Origin: Haladaptatus sp. DYF46
GTDB lineage: Archaea; Halobacteriota; Halobacteria; Halobacteriales; Haladaptataceae
Assembly (NCBI RefSeq): GCF_021083305.1
Contig: NZ_JAJFAY010000009.1
Coordinates: 1 to 64,000, forward strand
Length of the DNA stretch: 64,000 nt
Reading direction: 5' to 3'
The notes under the pieces were generated by a model. The model had not been told where the DNA came from, did no database searches, and saw only the letters and a list, made by a program, of their open reading frames with translations. Shown in pieces: positions 17,380 through 26,299 of this stretch (positions are counted from its first letter, which is position 1; the number at the start of each line of letters is the position of its first letter). The translations under genes and the position numbers were made by a program.

Positions 17380-18212
17380 CCCGAGACAATCGAGCGATGC
17401 TTCTTGTTCCCATTGGAAGCGGAGCCGGACACGTCCTACTCGTTCTGGGAGTGCTCACTTGGCTCGGATATCCATTCAAATCGTTCGCCACGACCGCAAT
17501 TTACCAGTTCAGTTTTCTGCTCGTCGGGTTATTCCTTGTTGCATTCGTCCCAGTATTGCTCTTCACTCGTGGTAGGCTCGTAGTTCCTCTCGGAATGAGT
17601 ATAGTTGGATTGAGCATTGCTCTGATTGCTGGGCTCACACCACCATACCCAGAATTCGCCACGCTCGGCGAGAACGTACTCGTCGTTGGTCCCTCTGATA
17701 TGGCCGCCTATGCGAATGGCTGGTACATTTGGTTGTTGGCGTACCTACTTGGGGGTATTGTTGAATATGCCGTTCGAATGACCGTCGATAGTATTCCTAA
17801 TCCACAGCAATTCAGTAGTTGGCACGTTCAGATTGACCGGCGACGAAGCGTACTCATAGGGTGTCTGATCGGCTTCGCGCAGACGGTCGTAATCATAACT
17901 CTTGGAATCAGTCACGAAGGAGCACTGCTCTCGGGATGGTTACTCGGGTGGGGTCTCCTCGGAATGGTTCTTCTGGGAATGATACCTACACTCTTCCTGC
18001 TTCGATATCAGATGATATCACCCTTCGTTGGGCTTATAACCATCATCTTAGTGATTGGAGTTGGATCACTGACAATGGTTGGTGGTACACCAGCAAGCAG
18101 CTATCTGTTGTTCTGGCCGGTCTATTTCGTGCTGATGTTGCTGCTCGCAATCGGTGAGTATGCGCTTCGATGGGGACATCATACAATGACGAAGTATCGG
18201 CGAACAGCTTGA
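17376..18212 (+). CDS. Polytopic membrane protein, partner of the BAAT-type hydrolase
   Basis: This 278-residue protein has about eight hydrophobic helices and no recognised transporter motif. Its ATG overlaps the hydrolase stop (ATGA), so the two are translationally coupled and presumably act in one process at the membrane. A basic cytoplasmic loop (SSWHVQIDRRRSVLIG) lies in the middle. The function is unknown. Confidence 0.65.
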   Translation: MTRDNRAMLLVPIGSGAGHVLLVLGVLTWLGYPFKSFATTAIYQFSFLLVGLFLVAFVPVLLFTRGRLVVPLGMSIVGLSIALIAGLTPPYPEFATLGENVLVVGPSDMAAYANGWYIWLLAYLLGGIVEYAVRMTVDSIPNPQQFSSWHVQIDRRRSVLIGCLIGFAQTVVIITLGISHEGALLSGWLLGWGLLGMVLLGMIPTLFLLRYQMISPFVGLITIILVIGVGSLTMVGGTPASSYLLFWPVYFVLMLLLAIGEYALRWGHHTMTKYRRTA

Positions 18213-18677
18213 CCATCTCAGGTGGCTGAGCAGACACAAGAGAAGTGCATAGTTATTCTCGACTCTGGTGATGAATTCCTCCCGTCGTTGGTAGAATGGG
18301 GAGCTGAGATTCTCGCGACTCACAACAACGTTGGTTTCGTCTATCCTGATTACTACGAACAATTCCCAGACGGAAGCCAAGAAATCGTTCAAACCGGGGA
18401 AGATATCATGAAGACGGTCAAGGTCGGCATGATGCATCGAGCCGACCACCTCCGGCGATTCAATCTCTATGATCCCGAGATGATCTTCGCGGAGTATGAT
18501 CTCCTCCTCCGCTATCTCAACGCTGGTCTGACTGGATACCATATTCCAGATCCACTATTTGTCTATCATCGACGAAGAAACAGCCAAACTGGCGATAGTG
18601 CACGAGTCAAAGCTGGCAAAGAAGAACTCAAAGACAAGTACGGCGAGGACGCCCAAATACGCGAATATCATTTCTGA
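18213..18677 (+). pseudogene. C-terminal fragment of a family-2 glycosyltransferase
   Basis: The frame encodes about 150 residues beginning just after the stop of the membrane protein, in the same frame. VAEQTQEKCIVILDSGDEFLPSLVEWGAEIL matches the DxD strand region in the middle of GT2 enzymes (FLDSDDEFLP). FAEYDLLLRYLNAGLTGYHIPDPLFVYHRR fits the end of the GT-A domain. The nucleotide-sugar binding N-terminal half is missing. A GTG at 18222 could start translation, but the product should be inactive. I infer a deletion junction near 18212. Confidence 0.65.
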
Positions 18678-18732
18678 AGGTTAAAGTCGGGCAGCAGTAT
18701 AGACTGGTTTTATTATAGTATTGAACAATTGC

Positions 18733-20022
18733 ATGATATACTGCCCTATGCTCAATTCCGAATTGGTTCACGAATTACAAGCCGACACACTTGCACCCGG
18801 GTTCGTTCGACCTGCTTGGGAGGATTATTGTTTCGCTAACGTTCCAGACACCATACTATCCCTTTTTGGTAACGAAGCTGCTCAACCGCTTCCTGAAAAG
18901 GTTTTCAATGGAGTCGCAACCGACGTGAAACATATCGCCGTCATATTCGTTGATGGCTTAGGGTGGAACCACTTCCAACGCATTCGACATCAACATCCCT
19001 TCTTGATGCAATTAGTTGAGCATGGGACTGTAACACCACTGACGAGCATCTATCCTACAGAAACGGCTGCTGCAGTCTCCACGATTCATACTGGTTGCCA
19101 GCCTTCCAATCATGGTGTACTTGGGTGGAATGCCTATATCGAAGCCCTTGGCGGCCATGTTCAAACACTCCCGTTTGTCAATGGAAACTGGGAACCACTC
19201 GAAAAAGTCCACGATAATCCTGATCCTGCAAAACTCATCAACGAACAACCACTGTACGAGCGGTTGGACGCTCAGTCGGTGCTCATTCAGCCCAATGAAT
19301 TTGAAGATAATTTGTACGATCAACAAGTCAAACAGGGTGCCGAATTCGTTGGGCATCGAAACATACCACAAGCCGCCTACCGTGTCCGCGAACAATTAGA
19401 GAACGCTGATGAACCGACCTACTGCCATTGTTACCTCCCAACTGTCGATGCACTCTCTCACGAGAAGGGTGCAGCTCATCCAGAAACTGACGCGCAGCTC
19501 GGAGCAATTTGTACTGCCATTCAACGCGAGCTCGTCGAAAAGCTTGACCCCGCAGTGGCCGAAGAAACACTTCTACTCTTGTTAGCAGATCACGGAGAAG
19601 TCGATTCGACATCCAAGACAAGAATCGATCTCGATGAACTCGAAATTGAACCTCATATAAAGCGTGACGCATCGGGCAAGCCAATTCCCGCACTTGGTGG
19701 TCCACGGAATCTGCAATTTCATGCCCGTGATGGTCACCGATCGACCCTACAGACGAAACTTGAGCAAGGCCTTGCTCCATTGAGTCCATTGGTACTCACA
19801 CGTGAGACAATTATTGAGGAAGGACTGTTCGGTACCCGCCAACCAAGTGAACGGTTTCTACAACGGTGTCCAGATCTACTCGTAGTGCCCAGAGATGGGT
19901 TTGCGTGGTACGATGATGGCCATCTCTCAAAAATTGGAATGCATGGAGGGATGCACCCCGATGAAATGCTCATCCCGTTTGCTGCTGCGCGAATGGATAC
20001 CCTCCAGAACGTCAGAGGGTGA
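18733..20022 (+). CDS. Alkaline phosphatase superfamily phosphodiesterase/nucleotide pyrophosphatase
   Basis: This protein of about 429 residues belongs to the type I phosphodiesterase/nucleotide pyrophosphatase group. Metal-binding and catalytic motifs are visible: FVDGLGWNHF, the nucleophile Thr region YPTETAAAVSTIHTGCQPSNHGVLGW, LPTVDALSHEKG and LLADHGEVDS, and a late His in DGHRST. There is no signal peptide, so it acts in the cytoplasm. Similar genes often stand near glycosyltransferases in haloarchaea; a GT2 fragment precedes it here. Starts at 18721, 18733 and 18748 are all possible. The substrate may be a nucleotide-sugar or phospho-glycan, which is inference. Confidence 0.8.
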   Translation: MIYCPMLNSELVHELQADTLAPGFVRPAWEDYCFANVPDTILSLFGNEAAQPLPEKVFNGVATDVKHIAVIFVDGLGWNHFQRIRHQHPFLMQLVEHGTVTPLTSIYPTETAAAVSTIHTGCQPSNHGVLGWNAYIEALGGHVQTLPFVNGNWEPLEKVHDNPDPAKLINEQPLYERLDAQSVLIQPNEFEDNLYDQQVKQGAEFVGHRNIPQAAYRVREQLENADEPTYCHCYLPTVDALSHEKGAAHPETDAQLGAICTAIQRELVEKLDPAVAEETLLLLLADHGEVDSTSKTRIDLDELEIEPHIKRDASGKPIPALGGPRNLQFHARDGHRSTLQTKLEQGLAPLSPLVLTRETIIEEGLFGTRQPSERFLQRCPDLLVVPRDGFAWYDDGHLSKIGMHGGMHPDEMLIPFAAARMDTLQNVRG

Positions 20023-20149
20023 CCTGAGAACCACTCATCTAATTCATCCTCCGAGAGTTGGATGTGGATGTCTCGATTTTTATATTGACGATGGAATCAA
20101 ATAACTGCAGAAACGTATCAGTGAAAAGCATTGGCTTCCGAGACCGATA

Positions 20150-20791
20150 TTACGTGAATACCTCCTTCACAAGGCGTTTCTCGGCTTTCTGGAGGTGCTC
20201 TCCAACTGTACTGGATGCACAATCGAGTACGTCGGCAATCTCTTCGTGGCTCGTTTCACTCGGCCGTTCATAGTACCCGAAGTCGTAGGCGACTTTTAGA
20301 ACCTCGCGCTGCCGCTGGGTCAGTGACTGACCACGGTGGATGCCATTTCGGTAGGTGCCGACTTCACAGACGGTAACGTCAAATATCGATGGAAGCGTTT
20401 TGATAGCGCGGGAGAGGTCAGATTGTGCACCCACAACGGTGAGTTCGACGCTGTCAGGATAGAATGTCACCGGAAGAAGGACAATGAGGCTGTCTTTCGT
20501 AAACCGCTCTCGGAGGAGTCTCACCTCAAGCGGAGCATGAAATTGGACGTAGACATACACAACCTCCGTATCGGAACTTGAGATTTCCCACGCGAGAACA
20601 TCAGAATCAGCCTTGAGAACCTGTCGAACGGTCTTCTCAGGGCCCGTAATCGAGAGCGTGTACGTCGGCGTATCGGTATCGAGAACGCCACCAGCCAACA
20701 GATGTACGGCTTCAATACCATCAGCTGCGGCGAGATTCGTGATTGACGTTTCGGATTCTGGAATCCCAATCCGAGCCCGGACATACTCCAT
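20150..20791 (-). CDS. Bacterio-opsin-activator-type HTH regulator
   Basis: This 213-residue protein has a C-terminal HTH_10 domain (about 155-210: LTQRQREVLKVAYDFGYYERPSETSHEEIADVLDCASSTVGEHLQKAEKRL), as in the haloarchaeal Bat family. A ligand- or partner-sensing domain of about 150 residues precedes it. There is no PAS or GAF domain. It is divergent from the cytochrome P450 gene at 20877 with an 85-base space, so it is the likely regulator of that gene. Confidence 0.85.
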   Translation of the reverse strand: MEYVRARIGIPESETSITNLAAADGIEAVHLLAGGVLDTDTPTYTLSITGPEKTVRQVLKADSDVLAWEISSSDTEVVYVYVQFHAPLEVRLLRERFTKDSLIVLLPVTFYPDSVELTVVGAQSDLSRAIKTLPSIFDVTVCEVGTYRNGIHRGQSLTQRQREVLKVAYDFGYYERPSETSHEEIADVLDCASSTVGEHLQKAEKRLVKEVFT

Positions 20792-20813
20792 TTAGGATCA
20801 TATTTTCTTGATA

Positions 20814-20822
20814 GTATATAAA
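20814..20822 (+). promoter_or_regulatory. TATA-like box for the P450 gene
   Basis: GTATATAAA lies 55-63 bases upstream of the ATG at 20877 and supports that start over a TTG at 20808, which would fall upstream of transcription. Confidence 0.45.
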
Positions 20823-20876
20823 CATCCAGTTGCAACCGGCAGTAAGCCCTCTGGAATTCTGACCCAACATAGAACC

Positions 20877-22208
20877 ATGAGCGGGTCAATTCCCACGGCT
20901 GGTCAACTCCCACTGCTCGGAAGTGCACTTGAGATCGGACAAAACCCATTTCAATTTCTCGAAGAGGCACCAAAATCGTATGGCCGTGTATTTCGCGTCT
21001 CAATTCCCGGGCTATCGTTCGTCTGCTATGCCGATGCCGACCTCGTGAAACGAGTGCTCGTTGAGCAATCAGACCGGTATCAAAAAGATCCTCGTGAACT
21101 CAACGACCTTGGTAAGCTACTCGGAGATGGATTGCTCACTGCGTCTGGCGAAGATTGGGAACGCGGTCGTAAGCACGTCCAGCCTGCATTTTATCCAGGC
21201 AAGCTCACCACATATGCGCTCGATATGCTTGAGCAAACACAACACCAACTCAGCGACTGGAAAGACGGCCAGCGAATCGACGCGCATACCATAGCGACGC
21301 AACTCACACTATCCATCATCGCGACAACGATGTTTGGCGCTGACGGTATTGAAGAAACAGATGTGATTACCACCGCTGCAGATGCTATCACAGAGCGGTT
21401 CAAGCCATCGAAACTACCCGTGGAACTCCCACTCTGGGTGCCGACACCAACGAATCGCCGGTATCAGCGTGCAACCGATGATCTCGACGACGTCATTGAC
21501 GAAATCCTTCGGCGACGACGAGAGCCAGAAAACACAACGTGTACCGATGAACGGACTGATCTCTGTTCGACGTTACTATCGGCCGAAGAAGCAGGGTTGC
21601 TTTCAGATACTGAAATCCGTGATCACCTTGTGACAATGCTGTTTGCTGGCCACGAAACGACTGCGATTGGGCTGACATACGCTCTCGGATTGTTAGCGAC
21701 CAATCCTGAGCAACAAGAGAGGGTGATCAACGAAGTTCGAAAGCCCGAGAGTCTTTCACCGCAAACGAATCTCCCATACACTGACCGTGTGATCCGTGAA
21801 ACCCTCCGACTGTATCCACCTGCATATACGCTCTTTCGCCAAACAGTGACCGCAGATACAGTTGCCGGGTACGATATCCCGGCGGGAACTCGGGTTGTCC
21901 TTCCTCAGTGGGCGATCCATCGCAGCGAGCGCTACTATGACGACCCACACGAATTTCAACCCGATCGATGGACAAAAATGTCCGAGACACACCCGGAATT
22001 CGCATACTTCCCGTTCGGAGGTGGTGAGCGCCAGTGTATCGGGCGTCGGTTTGCACTCCTCGAACTACGCCTCACGCTTGCGACACTGCTCCGATCGGTT
22101 CGATTTGAAGCAACATCTGAAACAGAGTTGTCGCCGACCCCTGCGCTTACGTGCCGTCCGAGTGAGCCGGTGTGGTTACGAGTGCGACGGGAACAAACGG
22201 GTGAGTAA
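20877..22208 (+). CDS. Cytochrome P450
   Basis: This 443-residue haem monooxygenase shows the I-helix oxygen-binding motif AGHETT (about 257-262), the K-helix ETLR (about 308-311), a PERF-like QPDRW, and the haem loop FPFGGGERQCIGRRFA with ligand Cys at about 387. There is no membrane anchor, so it is a soluble cytoplasmic enzyme needing a ferredoxin and reductase encoded elsewhere. It is a paralogue of the P450 at 33660-34997. The substrate is unknown; carotenoid, fatty acid or xenobiotic oxidation are all possible. It stands alone, divergent from a bat-type regulator, with a transposon fragment directly downstream. Confidence 0.92.
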   Translation: MSGSIPTAGQLPLLGSALEIGQNPFQFLEEAPKSYGRVFRVSIPGLSFVCYADADLVKRVLVEQSDRYQKDPRELNDLGKLLGDGLLTASGEDWERGRKHVQPAFYPGKLTTYALDMLEQTQHQLSDWKDGQRIDAHTIATQLTLSIIATTMFGADGIEETDVITTAADAITERFKPSKLPVELPLWVPTPTNRRYQRATDDLDDVIDEILRRRREPENTTCTDERTDLCSTLLSAEEAGLLSDTEIRDHLVTMLFAGHETTAIGLTYALGLLATNPEQQERVINEVRKPESLSPQTNLPYTDRVIRETLRLYPPAYTLFRQTVTADTVAGYDIPAGTRVVLPQWAIHRSERYYDDPHEFQPDRWTKMSETHPEFAYFPFGGGERQCIGRRFALLELRLTLATLLRSVRFEATSETELSPTPALTCRPSEPVWLRVRREQTGE

Positions 22209-22249
22209 GGCCATGGTGATAAGAATTGGTCGGATGCTGTCGAGCCGAT

Positions 22250-22400
22250 TCTCTATGCATTGAGAGAGCCAATCTCAACTTCTGAGAGGAACGGAAGACG
22301 AGACTAGAGTCGATACAGCGGTTCCAGATGCACGATTTTAGCTGAACCAGCGATTCGAACCGCTTCAGACCCCGGTTTCGATGTTCATTCTAGTTAGCAA
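22250..22400 (+). repeat. Decayed copy of the IS left end
   Basis: TCTATGCATTGAGAG followed by CTCAACTTCTG and, later, GATGCACGATTTTAGC corresponds to 95-190 and to 14685-14790. The remaining bases up to the aldo/keto reductase (22401-22638) show no gene. Confidence 0.7.
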
Positions 22401-22638
22401 TCTAACTCTCTGAATCCACATAATGCGCGTATTCTTAGAGCTAAGCAGCGTATACGACCGTCGGAGGGACATTCTCCATGAGGTCTGCATCGAAAGTTGG
22501 TAAGAATCCGCTTAGCTAATTTTGCATATCATTTGAGGAGCTCTGAATAGAAATGAAAGATAATTATTTTCGTTTATATCTCTCGAAGGTCCTCTGAAAC
22601 CGGTTTCGGAGATCTGAATCGAAAACCGATGAGAAGCA

Positions 22639-23622
22639 TTACAGATTCACCTCTATGCCGACCGCCTCAACCGGTTCGTAGGGTTCTTCGAGATATTCAA
22701 CATCACTCTCGGAAAGATCGAGTTCAACTGCTTCAACAGCATCTTCGAGATGTTCAACACTCGTAGTGCCATAGATCGGTGCGGTCACGCCCTCCTTCGA
22801 AAGCTGCCACGCGAGACCAATCTGCGCCATCGACACATCGTGGTCGTCAGCGAGTTCTTGCACTCGTTCGTTGATTTCGCGACTCGCGTCGGAGTTGTGC
22901 AGGGCTGCGGCAGGCCCTTCGTCGCGTACTTCATCCTGTTCCTCGTGAGGTCGGGCGAGGTAGCCACCACCGAGGGGGCTCCACGAGAGACGTCCGATAT
23001 TCTTGCTCTCACACAACGGGTTCATTTCACGCTCTTCCTCACGGTAGATGGGACTATACTGGTTCTGCATCGTAATGAAGCGTTCGAGGCCCAATCGATC
23101 ACTAGTATAAAGCGCCTCAGCGAACTGGTGAGCCCACATTGAACTCGCACCGATGTATCGGGTTTTGCCGCGTCGCACTGCGTCGTCAAGTGCTCGAAGG
23201 GTTTGCTCGATGGACGTGTTCTGATCCCAGCGCGCGATCTGGTACAGATCAACAGTTTCCATACCGAGTCTATCGAGGCTGTGATCGAGTTCCTGCTCGA
23301 TGGTTTTGCGCGAGAGACCACCCGAATTGGGGTCGTCGTTCATCGGGATGAAAGACTTCGTGGCGACAACCAGCTCATCACGGTCGTACTCGGAGAGAGC
23401 GTTGCCGAGAATCTCCTCGGATCCGCCGACCGAATAAAAGTTCGCGGTGTCGAAGAAGTTGATGCCGAGTTCGATCGCACGATCGATCACCTCGGTAGCC
23501 TGCTCCTCGTCAACGGTCCACGGTGCGAACAATTCGCCGCTGCCCGACCCGCCAAAGCCCATACAGCCGAGGCAAATTCGACTGACTGTCGTTCCTGTTT
23601 CGCCGAGTGTCGTATACTCCAT
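22639..23622 (-). CDS. Aldo/keto reductase, catalytic His replaced by Ala
   Basis: This 327-residue NADP(H)-dependent oxidoreductase of the AKR superfamily has a TIM-barrel pattern throughout. The catalytic Asp58 (FFDTANFYSVGG), Tyr63 and Lys89 (VATKSF) are present. The fourth residue, His in the usual DLYQIHRWD, is Ala130 (DLYQIARWD, codon GCG). AKR enzymes with a changed His can keep partial or altered activity, so the reaction may be unusual. It is divergent from an HxlR regulator 144 bases away, probably its regulator. A TATA-like element (minus-strand CAATATATGT) lies at about 23652-23661. Confidence 0.85.
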   Translation of the reverse strand: MEYTTLGETGTTVSRICLGCMGFGGSGSGELFAPWTVDEEQATEVIDRAIELGINFFDTANFYSVGGSEEILGNALSEYDRDELVVATKSFIPMNDDPNSGGLSRKTIEQELDHSLDRLGMETVDLYQIARWDQNTSIEQTLRALDDAVRRGKTRYIGASSMWAHQFAEALYTSDRLGLERFITMQNQYSPIYREEEREMNPLCESKNIGRLSWSPLGGGYLARPHEEQDEVRDEGPAAALHNSDASREINERVQELADDHDVSMAQIGLAWQLSKEGVTAPIYGTTSVEHLEDAVEAVELDLSESDVEYLEEPYEPVEAVGIEVNL

Positions 23623-23663
23623 GGTGCACTCTTAGATGAGGCCGCAAGCGACATATATTGTCG

Positions 23664-23681
23664 AGTATTCAACACGATACT
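23664..23681. promoter_or_regulatory. Putative HxlR operator
   Basis: AGTATTCAACACGATACT is an imperfect palindrome of the GTAT-n8-ATAC form seen for some HxlR regulators. It lies just upstream of the aldo/keto reductase promoter. Confidence 0.35.
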
Positions 23682-23766
23682 AAGTTCGCTGGTCGAGACT
23701 AACTCCAATGTTCCGTACTTTTGGGAGAGGCGTGCTGAAAGCTGATGGGCGGGGTAAGACCTATGA

Positions 23767-24126
23767 ATGCAGAAAGCGGACCAAAGAGCTATGAAAGAGA
23801 GGCAGCACCAAGCCAGTCAAAGGGAGTCAATCATCAAGGAGGGACAAGAGATGTTCGACTTCTTCGGCAAATCGCATATGATGAGGCTTGCAGCATTGTT
23901 TGCCAAGTCGCAGTCTCCGTGGAGATTCAATGAAATTAGGGACGAGACCGGAATCTCTCAGACTACGCTCTCAAATCGGCTTACCGAGCTCGTCGAAGAG
24001 GGTCTCATCGTTCGTCGTTCGTACGATGAGATTCCTCCACGCGTCGAGTACGAGGCAACGCAGAAACTTCGAGATCTCGGACCGATTCTCAAGGACATCT
24101 TCGCGTGGTGGCGAGACGTCGATTGA
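23767..24126 (+). CDS. HxlR-family winged-helix regulator
   Basis: This 119-residue protein carries an HxlR-type winged helix: KSHMMRLAALFAKSQSPWRFNEIRDETGISQTTLSNRLTELVEEGLIVRRSYDEIPPRVEYEAT. It ends with the usual LRDLGPILKDIFAWW helix. There is no cysteine, so redox sensing of the HypR type is unlikely. It is divergent from the aldo/keto reductase. The exact start is uncertain; the second Met (MKERQHQ, 23791) is also possible. Confidence 0.8.
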   Translation: MQKADQRAMKERQHQASQRESIIKEGQEMFDFFGKSHMMRLAALFAKSQSPWRFNEIRDETGISQTTLSNRLTELVEEGLIVRRSYDEIPPRVEYEATQKLRDLGPILKDIFAWWRDVD

Positions 24127-24174
24127 CACGAGAGCATGCGTCCCTCTCTCGCTAACGTATCGATGACATGGACG

Positions 24175-24300
24175 AAAGCCCGAATTAGATTTCATAGTGG
24201 CTTCTACGGAGAAATACGATAGCCATGTCGTATGCATCGAGAAGACGAATCTCATCTACTGCTTGAATCCAGGAAGCTCACCACCGTTTCGGAGGATGGC
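24175..24300 (+). pseudogene. Decayed paralogue of the 13682-14050 gene (N-terminal part)
   Basis: One frame reads KARIRFHSGFYGEIR, a stop, then PCRMHREDESHLLLESR. It aligns with RARIRFLSALYRTIQ...GNQEDESSHLDIR of the protein at 13682-14050. The DNA around AGCCCGAATTAGATTTC is nearly identical in both places. An in-frame stop and loss of similarity downstream mark it as a remnant. Confidence 0.45.
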
Positions 24301-25010
24301 TATTTTCGCGTGTTTCTGGGGCTTTCCGTGGCTCGAACAGGCCACATTGGTGGCGCATTAACTACCTTTCCAGAGAAACGTCATCGAATACGCGAAAGCA
24401 GACCAAAATTTGACCTCTCGCAGAGTGTCGCCACTCACAACAGGCAGTCCGAGCTAGTGTAGAGCGCTAGTCAGGTGGGATTAGTGCTAAGTAAACCAAC
24501 TCAACACACTCACCGGCGTTGCAGATACAGATGTTCTCAATGCAGAAGCGGGCCAAGTCGGTCCACAAGTACTCTGGGAAAGCATTGGATCCGTCATGGA
24601 GCAGGTTGCTGACCTGGCTGGTGGGATGCACGATGACACCGATGGACCATCAGATCAAATGTATCTAACGTTCGAGCTTACGGATAGTGATACTCTCATC
24701 GGGCACCAAGGGGAAAATTACTCTTTGTCCACGCGCCAGCCATCAATCGCGGGGACCAAGAGGGTCGTAGGCAGTTAAGCAAGGGGCGACCGATCTCGTT
24801 CTACTAGCGAGCGAACCTGCTCATGATCCTGCAATGTGGACCTCAATCCGACATGGCGGAGTAGTCGGGGTCAGTCCTAACATGGCCATCTGGACCTCAC
24901 TAAACGCCCCCGCTGATTGATAGCACTTACGCGCATGCGATCGCTGCCGGATTTTTTAACAAAAGTGTAACGTCAACAAGACACGCATCTAATCATCCTC
25001 CGAAACTTGT
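24301..25010. other. Gene-poor stretch with an unidentified ORF fragment
   Basis: Most of this stretch shows no convincing gene. From about 24494 to 24778 on the plus strand a frame reads NQLNTLTGVADTDVLNAEAG, then a line ending LWESIGSVMEQVADLAGG, and looks protein-like. It has no start near its beginning and no recognised relative, so it may be a truncated gene. The rest, up to the DsbA-like gene, shows no structure I can name. Confidence 0.3.
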
Positions 25011-25568
25011 CTATTCAGCCATCGACTCTTCGATCGCGGAGAAGAGTCCATCCTCGGTTAGTGGTCCATCGTATCGGTTTCCATTGATGAAGAACGTTGG
25101 CGTCCCGTTAACGCCGCTGTGGATACCGTCCTTGAAATCCTCGCCAATTCGTTGCTGATATCGGTGTTCTTCGAATACGTCCCGCTCGAACTCGTTTGTA
25201 TCCAATTCCAATTTTTCTGCATATTCACGTAGATCATCGTCTTCGAGCGCATTCTGGTGTTCATACAGGAGGTCATGCATCTCCCAAAATTTTCCTTCTG
25301 TGTCTGCAGCCTCGGCGGCTTCCGCCGCACGTAGTGCGTGCGGGTGCATCTGTTTTAGCGGGAAATTACGGAACACGAACTGAAGTTGTGACCCTAATCT
25401 GTCTTGGAGCCCTTTTATCATCGGATACGCCTGACCACAGTACGGACACTCGTAATCTCCGTACTGGACTACCGTGACAGGCGAATCCGATGGTCCCTGA
25501 GTATGATCCGTCTTATCGACCGATCGTCTTAGGACGGACGTATCTGAAATCGCCGTTCGATCGCTCAT
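25011..25568 (-). CDS. DsbA-family thioredoxin-fold oxidoreductase
   Basis: This 185-residue protein of the thioredoxin/DsbA superfamily has active site CPYC (Cys41-Cys44, in VVQYGDYECPYCGQAY), a helical insertion, and cis-proline in NGTPTFFINGNRYDG. It has no signal peptide, so it works in the cytoplasm, probably as a disulfide reductase or peroxiredoxin partner. The ATG at 25568 overlaps the stop of the upstream peroxiredoxin gene (ATGA). That coupling supports a shared role in peroxide detoxification. Confidence 0.88.
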   Translation of the reverse strand: MSDRTAISDTSVLRRSVDKTDHTQGPSDSPVTVVQYGDYECPYCGQAYPMIKGLQDRLGSQLQFVFRNFPLKQMHPHALRAAEAAEAADTEGKFWEMHDLLYEHQNALEDDDLREYAEKLELDTNEFERDVFEEHRYQQRIGEDFKDGIHSGVNGTPTFFINGNRYDGPLTEDGLFSAIEESMAE

Positions 25569-26113
25569 GTTTCGTCTCCTTCGTCCATCCCTTCGAGCGC
25601 CTGAAGAATACCGCTCGCTCCCGGATTGACACCGATCGGTGAGACGTAACTCCACTGGATGGCGCCGGATTCATCGATGACAAAGAGCGCACGATTCGTG
25701 GTCCCCTCTTCTTTTCGATATACCCCATACGATTTCGCGACTTGGCCCTTCGGTTCGAAGTCAGCGAGGAGCGGAAACCGAAGATTCCGGTCGTTCGAAA
25801 ACGATTCGTGACACCAAACACCGTCGACAGACACCCCCAATAATTGTGCGTTAAGCGTTTGAAATTCATCGATCAGTTCGTTGTACAGCGTCATCTGATC
25901 ACCACAGACCGGACTCCAATCGGCAGGATAAAACGCGAGGATAATTCGTTGTCCACGAAATTCGCTCAACGAAACCGTTTGGTCTGGCGTCGAATACAGC
26001 GTAAACTCAGGAGCTTTTGCTCCCGCTTCGAGTGCTTCCGCTGGAAACTGTTTTTCGTCACCGTCAGTTAGACCACAGGTAGTGAACTTCTGCTTGTAAG
26101 CGGACTTGTGCAT
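25565..26113 (-). CDS. Peroxiredoxin (AhpC/TSA family)
   Basis: This 182-residue thiol peroxidase reduces peroxides. The peroxidatic Cys70 lies in FYPADWSPVCGDQM, where the family's PxxxT/SxxC is satisfied with Ser. A later Cys in VDGVWCHESF may serve as resolving residue. The fold runs from APEFTL to the C-terminal PGASGILQALEGM. The ATG at 26113 (MHKSAYKQ) is chosen; the longer frame to 26176 runs into the promoter region. It is first in a two-gene operon with the DsbA-like protein, its likely electron donor or repair partner. Confidence 0.88.
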   Translation of the reverse strand: MHKSAYKQKFTTCGLTDGDEKQFPAEALEAGAKAPEFTLYSTPDQTVSLSEFRGQRIILAFYPADWSPVCGDQMTLYNELIDEFQTLNAQLLGVSVDGVWCHESFSNDRNLRFPLLADFEPKGQVAKSYGVYRKEEGTTNRALFVIDESGAIQWSYVSPIGVNPGASGILQALEGMDEGDET

Positions 26114-26299
26114 GAGAATCAATCTCGAGACCCCGTAAGCTAGTATCCCACATATCGATTGCGATGAAGTGTACAAATTGCGGACTGATTACTGAAAATG
26201 TCTCAGACGCACCCCAGAAGCGGATATCCTTCATTCATTCCGGTTTTCCAACTAGCTCCGTGTTGTACTCCCGGGCAAGCGCCGCAGCGTTCTCTAGTT

